NCBI RefSeq assembly: GCF_029633865.1
Contig: NC_079219.1
Location: 59,154,108 to 59,218,107, forward strand
Length of the DNA stretch: 64,000 bases
Reading direction: 5' to 3'
Source: Lampris incognitus
Taxonomy: Eukaryota > Chordata > Actinopteri > Lampriformes > Lampridae
A program made the translations under genes and the position numbers. The notes beneath the pieces are model-generated. The model did no database searches. It saw only the letters and a program-made list of their open reading frames with translations, and was not told the DNA's origin. Positions within the stretch are counted from its first letter, which is position 1, and the number at the start of each line of letters is the position of its first letter. Of this stretch, positions 58,595-64,000 are shown one piece after another.

Positions 58595-59518
58595 TGAAGG
58601 TAACATAGTATGATACCATATTATATGATACCATAGTATATGATACCATAGTATATGATACCATAGTATGATACCATAGTATGATACCAAAGTATGATAC
58701 CATAGTATATGATACCATAGTATGATACCATAGTATGATACCATATTATATGATACCATAGTGTGATACCATAGTATATGATACCATAGCATATGATACC
58801 ATGGTATGATACCAAAGTATGACACCATAGTATGATACCAGAGTATGATACCATAGTATATGATACCATAGTATGATACCACAGTATGATACCACAGTAT
58901 GATACCATAGTATATGATACCACAGTATGATACCATAGTATATGATACCATAGTATATGATACCATAGTATATGATACCATAGTATGATACCACACTATG
59001 ATACCATAGTATGATACCATAGTATATGATACCATAGTATATGATACCATAGTATGATACCACAGTATGATACCATAGTATATGATACCATAGTATGATA
59101 CCACAGTATGATACCATAGTATATGATACCATAGTATATGATACCATAGTATGATACCACAGTATGATACCATAGTATATGATACCATAGTATGATACCA
59201 TAGTATGATACCATAGTATATGATACCATAGTATATGATACCATAGTATGATACCACAGTATGATACCATAGTATGATACCACAGTATGATACCATAGTA
59301 TGATACCATAGCATGATACCATAGTATATGATACCATAGTATGATACCACAGTATGATACCATAGTATATGATACCATAGTATGATACCACAGTATGATA
59401 CCATAGTATATGATACCACAGTATGATACCATAGTATGATACCACAGTATGATACCATAGTATATGATACCACAGTATGATACCATAGTATGATACCATA
59501 GCATGATACGATAGCATG
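58595..59518. repeat. 13/15-bp minisatellite, about 65 units
   Basis: Built from two unit lengths, CCATAGTATGATA (13) and CCATAGTATATGATA (15), with CACAG variants. The 300-residue reading frames (Met-Val-Ser-Tyr, Gly-Ile-Ile, Trp-Tyr-His) are translations of the repeat. Confidence 0.95.
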
Positions 59519-59761
59519 AGCAACGTACCAAATAAAATGTCACTCGTTTGTTCTCAAACTCATCAGTTTGTTTGATTTCATAACTCCTAGTTCTTCCTTT
59601 CTGCCTTGTTCAGTCAACAGAAACAAACATCCATCACAGCGGTCACATGGTCATATTGATATATTTTCATTTACATACACATATACAGTGTAATGAACAA
59701 GTAAGGTCTGGGAATAATGCATATTAACTTGTACAGGAAATGAACACCAACATCGACGCGT

Positions 59762-59765
<4 letters not shown>

Positions 59766-59832
<67 letters not shown>

Positions 59833-59833
59833 G
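59766..59833. repeat. (TC)n(AC)n microsatellite
   Basis: About 24 TC units followed by about 10 AC units. The next 600 bases (59834-60455) hold nothing I recognise. Confidence 0.95.
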
Positions 59834-60455
59834 CAATCACTGTGATCCGACCAACATACCACTGTCATCACGTGTCACCATGCCATGCCTGTGTGTCCAC
59901 TCCCTCTTACATAACAACACCACAACACAACACGGCCTCTAATGAGGATCAACTCACTCCCTCCTGGCATTGTCGGCATCACCATGCCTTCAGTGGCGTC
60001 CTGACGCGGACCTGAAGGTTGCAGATAAACCATGGGGGCTCGTAGGAGTTGCCCTAAGATCCACATCCTGCCCGCCCTGAACTCACGACTCGTTACTGGG
60101 AGGAGCTGAGTCTGACCCAAGACCAGTAGTGAAGTGCATAGACACAGGCCTGTTCAATGAATGGGGGGGGGGGGTCGTGGCCCGTTATGATTCGCCTGGG
60201 TCACGGCCGTAACAACAGAGTCGTTGAGAGTGGCGGTGACATAACATGGACTTAACGTGGACTGCTGCAGCGTGCCTCTTTCCTCGAGAGGCCGAGATGA
60301 AAACACACCAAGTTTCTGTCTCCACGTCCGTCACATGCCACATTCCCATTCGCTCCTGTCCCCGCGTCCCGTCTTACAACAGCCTGCAGCTGTTACAGCG
60401 AAACCCCTCTAAACACCCACGACCTTTTCCTGCGTAACATGCTCAACGTGGCGTC

Positions 60456-60737
60456 ATCTGACAGATCCATCCATCCATCCATCCATCCATCCATCCATCC
60501 ATCCATCCATCCATCCATCCATCCATCCATCCATCCATCCAGCCATCCAGCCATTATCCAGTCCGCTTATCCTGCTCTCAGGGTCGCGGGATGCCGGAGC
60601 CTATCCCAGCAGTCACCGGGCGGCAGGCGGGGAGACACCCTGGACAGGCCGCCAGGCCATCACAGGGCCGACACACACACACACACACATTTACACCTAA
60701 GGACAATTTAGTATGGCCGATTCATCTGACCTACATC
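60456..60737 (-). repeat. SINE family B, copy 10 (minus, truncated)
   Basis: Starts with (CATC)n at 60467-60540 and runs through the CGCTTATCCTGCTCTCAGGG block to the CGATTCATCTGACCTACAT block, then breaks at a snapback junction. Confidence 0.85.
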
Positions 60738-60758
60738 ATGTAGGTCAGATGAATCGGC
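60716..60758. other. 21-bp perfect inverted repeat at a SINE-SINE junction
   Basis: Arms 60716-60736 and 60738-60758 are exact complements (GCCGATTCATCTGACCTACA plus T) around one base. The left arm belongs to SINE B copy 10; the right arm runs into the head of a SINE A fragment. Confidence 0.9.
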
Positions 60759-60790
60759 AACAGAATAGACCGCTACGCTACCCGGACGCC
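60758..60790 (-). repeat. SINE family A, head fragment, copy 4
   Basis: AATAGACCGCTACGCTACCC then GGACGCC is the complement of the family's tRNA-like head. The body is absent. Confidence 0.75.
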
Positions 60791-61373
60791 GCAGAACTTG
60801 ATTTCTACTCATTTGACAGACCTCCGGATCAAATGCCAAAATGACCCTGCAGTTCTGGCAGATCCCCATGTGAGTGCGACAGAGAGCACAAGAACTAGAA
60901 AGCAAGAAGGGACGGCGACAACAGCCGGACATGTCTTCTCGGAGTGGGCTCATGAGGCAGGAGGGTTCACCCGTCCACTCGGTCCGCCCTATGAATAGCC
61001 TTTACGTTAAAATACAGGGACTTCGCCAGCTGGACAGACAGACCTGCCCGTTTGTCCGACAGCGCATGAGAATGTGCCCCGCTACCCACGCTACACACAA
61101 ACAACCACACCACCGACAACAGTTACACACCACAGACAATATATACATTTACAATAAATATTCTCTGTACATAAAATTCATTTGTTATTATAATTCAAGA
61201 TATGTGACCAATAAATAACCGCTCGCTGACGATCTTTTCTCTTGGTGTTCCCTCGTTCCCTCTAAGCAACAGACACACGACCCGAGGGCCAAAAGCAGGT
61301 GGCAGCAAAAGTACCAACTGCACATTGAAAAGAAGAATATACAAAATAGGGCAATGAAGAGAGCAAGGTAGAG

Positions 61374-61660
61374 AAGAAAGACTGAATGGGAAGACAGTGA
61401 TCCGAATGGAGACTCCACCCTTGGGGAGGAGATTCCGTTTTCCGGGTTTTCAGGGTTTGGACAGGAATACAAGAACCGAGTCTGGCTCAGGCTGAGATCA
61501 GAACAAAGGCCTTGTGGGAATCAGAATTTGAAGGAGCTGGTAGAGGAGTTGAGCCGCTTGGCAGGGAGGGATGAGGTGCCCCTTGCTGGGAAAGTGTGCT
61601 ACATCAATTTACAGAAAGATATCAGCAAAAAGAATAAAACCAACCGAGACAAATCATGAT
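61374..61660 (+). other. Open segment of unknown nature
   Basis: About 95 codons without a stop on the plus strand and without a Met start, including IPFSGFSGFGQEYKNRVWLR, RPCGNQNLKELVEELSRLAG and AGKVCYINLQKDISKKNKTN. The composition looks protein-like. It could be part of a retroelement or an exon of an unrecognised gene. I cannot name it. Confidence 0.3.
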
Positions 61661-61694
61661 CTTCCCTCGTTTCTGTTTTTTTTGGGGGGGGATA

Positions 61695-63764
61695 CAGAGT
61701 CAAAGTCTTCCCAAAGGTCAGTGCTAGGTGTGCAGACAGGGTCGGGGGGAGCCACGGAAATTCAGTTACAGGAGTCCAGGTCTACCAGACAACCTGACGA
61801 CAGGAAACAGAGAGGCAGGGAATGAATAAATGAAATGCACATCTGTCATCAGTGAAGACACAATGGATTATCAGTCAGTATTCGTTAGGAACGGTTAGCT
61901 CATCCTAGTCAGTGTAAGAATTTTAGAAATTAGAGGGTTAGTCAATTATTTTATAGATTCCAATCATCAATATGTAGGGAAATCAATTATCTACCTGAGT
62001 CACTTGCCCCCGCAGATGGTTGTGTGTTGTGATTGGAGGATCTGGATGAAGGGGGTGGGGCTAGCTTGCCTCCTGGGGGAGGGGGGAGGAGCCCAAGCCC
62101 ACCTGAACTCTGTGGACGGGGCTTATCCTTCTTTTTAGATTGCTGAATCAGGTACAGAAAGGCGAAAGACAGAGCTGATTACATGGTGAACAAAAAAAGT
62201 CCAATTCAAGTTGAAATCCGGGACATTTCCCAGTTCATACATAGTCAAACACGTTCCTACTCATGCCAGAAAAAGGACTGAAACAGAATGAAAACAACTG
62301 ACCAATCCCGATGACTAATTCTACAGTCAACAACACGATAGAAAAGTGTTCACGTACAGTTTGATGTAGTTTGTATTACATTTGACTGCCTGTGTTAGCT
62401 GTGGTCTGAGGACACCATCTTTACAAAGGACGAAGCCGTTTACTGCTGACACACTATGGCTGCCGCACCTTGTTTGTAGCCATCACTACCAGAGGGAGGG
62501 ATATGGACTATGATGTTTACAGATGACATTGTGATCTGTAGTGAGAGTAGGGTGCAGGTGAAGGAGAGCCTGGAGAGGTGGAGGTATGCACTGGAGAGAA
62601 GAGGAATGAAAGTCAGTAGGAGCAAGACGGAATACATATATGCGTGAATGAGAGGGAGGACAGTGGAATGGTGAGGATGCAAGGAGTGGAGGTGATGAAG
62701 GTGTATGAGTTTAAATATTTGGGAACAACTGTCCAAAGTAACGGGGAGTGCAGGAGAGAGGTGAAGAGGAGAGTGCAGGCAGGGTGGAGTGGGTGGAGAA
62801 GAGTGTCAGGAGTGATTTGTGACAGAAGGGTACCAGCAAGAGTTAAAGGGAAGGTTTACAAGATGGTAGTGAGACCAGCTATGTTGTATGGTTTGGAGAC
62901 AGTGGCACTGATGAAAAGACAGGAGGTGGAGGTGGAGGTGGCAGAGATGAAGATGTTAAGATTTTCACTGGGAGTGATGAAGAAGGACAGGATTAGGAAG
63001 GAGTATATTAGAGGGACAGCTCAGGTTGGACGGTTTGGAGACAAAGCAAGAGAGACAAGATGGAGATGGTTTGGACGTGTGGAGGAGAGATGCTGGGTAT
63101 ACTGGGAGAAGGATGCTGAATATGGAGCTGCCAGGGAAGAGGAGAAGAGGAAGGCCAAAGAGGAGGTTTATGGATGTGGTGAGGGAGGACATGCAGGTAG
63201 CTGGTGTGACAGAGGAAGATGCAGAGGACAGGAAGACATGGAAACGATGAGCCGCTGTGCGCCCCCTAATGGGAGCAGCGGAAAGTAGCAGTAGACTACC
63301 AGAGGGAGGGTGGAAATCACGGATTTCAGCTCTAAGTGTGTAAATCGGGACAAGTGTACAAGTGTGCATTTTAGATGTTGGACTTGCCAAGACACCTAAT
63401 CAAAGCAGCTGTTTCGACAGGTCAGACAGCACACCAACAAAAAGGGAATGGTGGTGGTTACCCCAATATTAAGAGTGATGGTCTGTCCCTCTTTGAAGCC
63501 CAGGTCCAGTTTAGGAGTAGTGTCTGGGGCCTGTGCTTGCTTAGAAATCTCGTTGTCCTGTTTTACCCACCTGGTAGAGGGTAACAACAACAAAAAAGCA
63601 CAAGGCGATCGTATAATAATAAGGTCAGCTAGGTTATTGAATTAAGCCATGTGTTATGAAACACCATGGAATGGCTACATACTTGAAGTGGTCCTGCAGA
63701 GCAACATTGAAGTCGAAGGAGTCTCCTCTGTCTCCAAACCCAATGCCTATGAATGCACTGCGAC
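61695..63764 (-). CDS. necap1: NECAP (adaptin-ear-binding coat-associated protein), necap1-like, 3' part only
   Basis: AP-2-binding accessory protein of clathrin-coated vesicles. Exons in transcription order: 63764-63683 ([26 protein letters not shown]), 63570-63462 ([32 protein letters not shown]), 62142-61995 ([39 protein letters not shown]), and 61781 to about 61695 (DLDS, then [10 protein letters not shown]). The first two carry the end of the PHear domain; LLPPPPGGK is a NECAP signature. PPPSS..SNH, DLDS and DLWxDF follow NECAP1, while [19 protein letters not shown] is closer to NECAP2. Upstream exons lie beyond the right edge. In the predicted frame a TGA occurs at 61764-61762, between DLDSCN and the DLW motif. 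No terminal WVQF was found. Confidence 0.85.
62497..63297 (+). mobile_element. RTE-type LINE fragment (3' half), copy 4
   Basis: Begins within the RT active-site region (ATGTTTACAGATGACATTGT, encoding MMFTDDIVI) and runs with few breaks to the end: [60 protein letters not shown]. The 3' tail is at 63270-63297. It lies in a NECAP intron, opposite in strand to the gene. The least decayed 3' half among the four copies. Confidence 0.88.
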
Positions 63765-63811
63765 CTGAGACAGATGGGAAAAACACAAGTGCCAAAAATG
63801 TTGTTTAAATG

Positions 63812-64000
63812 GCATCCATCCATCCATCCATCCATCCATCCATCCATCCATCCATCCATCCATCCATCATCCAAACCGCTTATCCTGCTCTCAGCGTCGC
63901 GGGGATGCTGGAGTCTATCCCAGCAGTCATTGGGCGGCAGACCGGGAGACACCCTGGACAGGCCTCTAGTCCACCACAGGGCCGACACACACACACACAC
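63812..64000 (-). repeat. SINE family B, copy 11 (minus), cut by the window edge
   Basis: (CATC)n tail at 63815-63867, then CCGCTTATCCTGCTCTCAGC and the body to the CA run at 63986-64000, where the window ends. It lies in the NECAP intron upstream of the first exon seen. Confidence 0.85.

Noticed and set aside
58526-59543. Open frames of 175-315 codons rich in Tyr, Ile, Val and His
   Set aside because: Translation of the 13/15-bp minisatellite.

Overview
The window is vertebrate nuclear DNA, most likely from a ray-finned (teleost) fish. Genes are split into short exons with GT/AG introns, and the spaces between exons are filled with fish-type repeats: tRNA-derived SINEs, Tc1/mariner, hAT and RTE elements, and many micro- and minisatellites. 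There are no bacterial-type operons. Gene calls were made by joining exons by eye and checking splice phase. No alignment or database search was run.

Layout: (1) 0.3-21.6 kb, minus strand: an epsin gene, best called epn1. All 11 coding exons are joined in phase (651 residues): ENTH domain, three ubiquitin-interacting motifs, DPW repeats, clathrin box and NPF motifs. Its introns hold a palindromic Tc1 element (1.8-3.0 kb), an L1-like LINE tail (3.2-4.9 kb), a mariner relic (8 kb), a 3.3-kb hAT element carrying nested insertions (10.2-13.4 kb) and an RTE-type LINE (14.8-16.8 kb). The CpG-rich promoter and 5' UTR lie at about 20.8-21.7 kb. (2) 21.7-38 kb: repeat-rich intergenic DNA with a broken THAP/hAT transposase relic, a SINE containing an expanded 29-bp minisatellite, LINE fragments and a ~270-bp tandem repeat. 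(3) 38.2-43.6 kb, plus strand: three exons of an SBK-family protein kinase (SBK2/SBK3-like). Its second intron contains an 1.8-kb hAT element with its own 29-bp minisatellite. (4) 43.6-54 kb: intergenic SINEs, a hAT MITE with a perfect 8-bp target duplication, and a LINE reverse-transcriptase relic. (5) 54.1-57.0 kb, plus strand: a small microfibril-associated glycoprotein gene (mfap5-like), six coding exons in phase, 127 residues. (6) 57.2-59.5 kb: two large minisatellites. (7) 61.7-63.8 kb, minus strand: the 3' half of a NECAP gene (necap1-like) that continues past the right edge.

Epsin and NECAP are both AP-2/clathrin endocytosis accessory proteins. SBK kinases and MFAP5 are unrelated to that pathway; the latter is an extracellular elastic-fibre component. 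In human, EPN1 lies near SBK2/SBK3 (19q13.4) and MFAP5 near NECAP1 (12p13), so the window appears to join two neighbourhoods that are separate in human. I saw no clearly new biological system. The most unusual items are the near-perfect 535-bp-arm Tc1 palindrome, the two independent transposon-internal 29-bp minisatellites, a (TG)30 tract forming the 3' splice site region of the SBK glycine-loop exon, and an apparent in-frame stop in the NECAP C-terminal exon.
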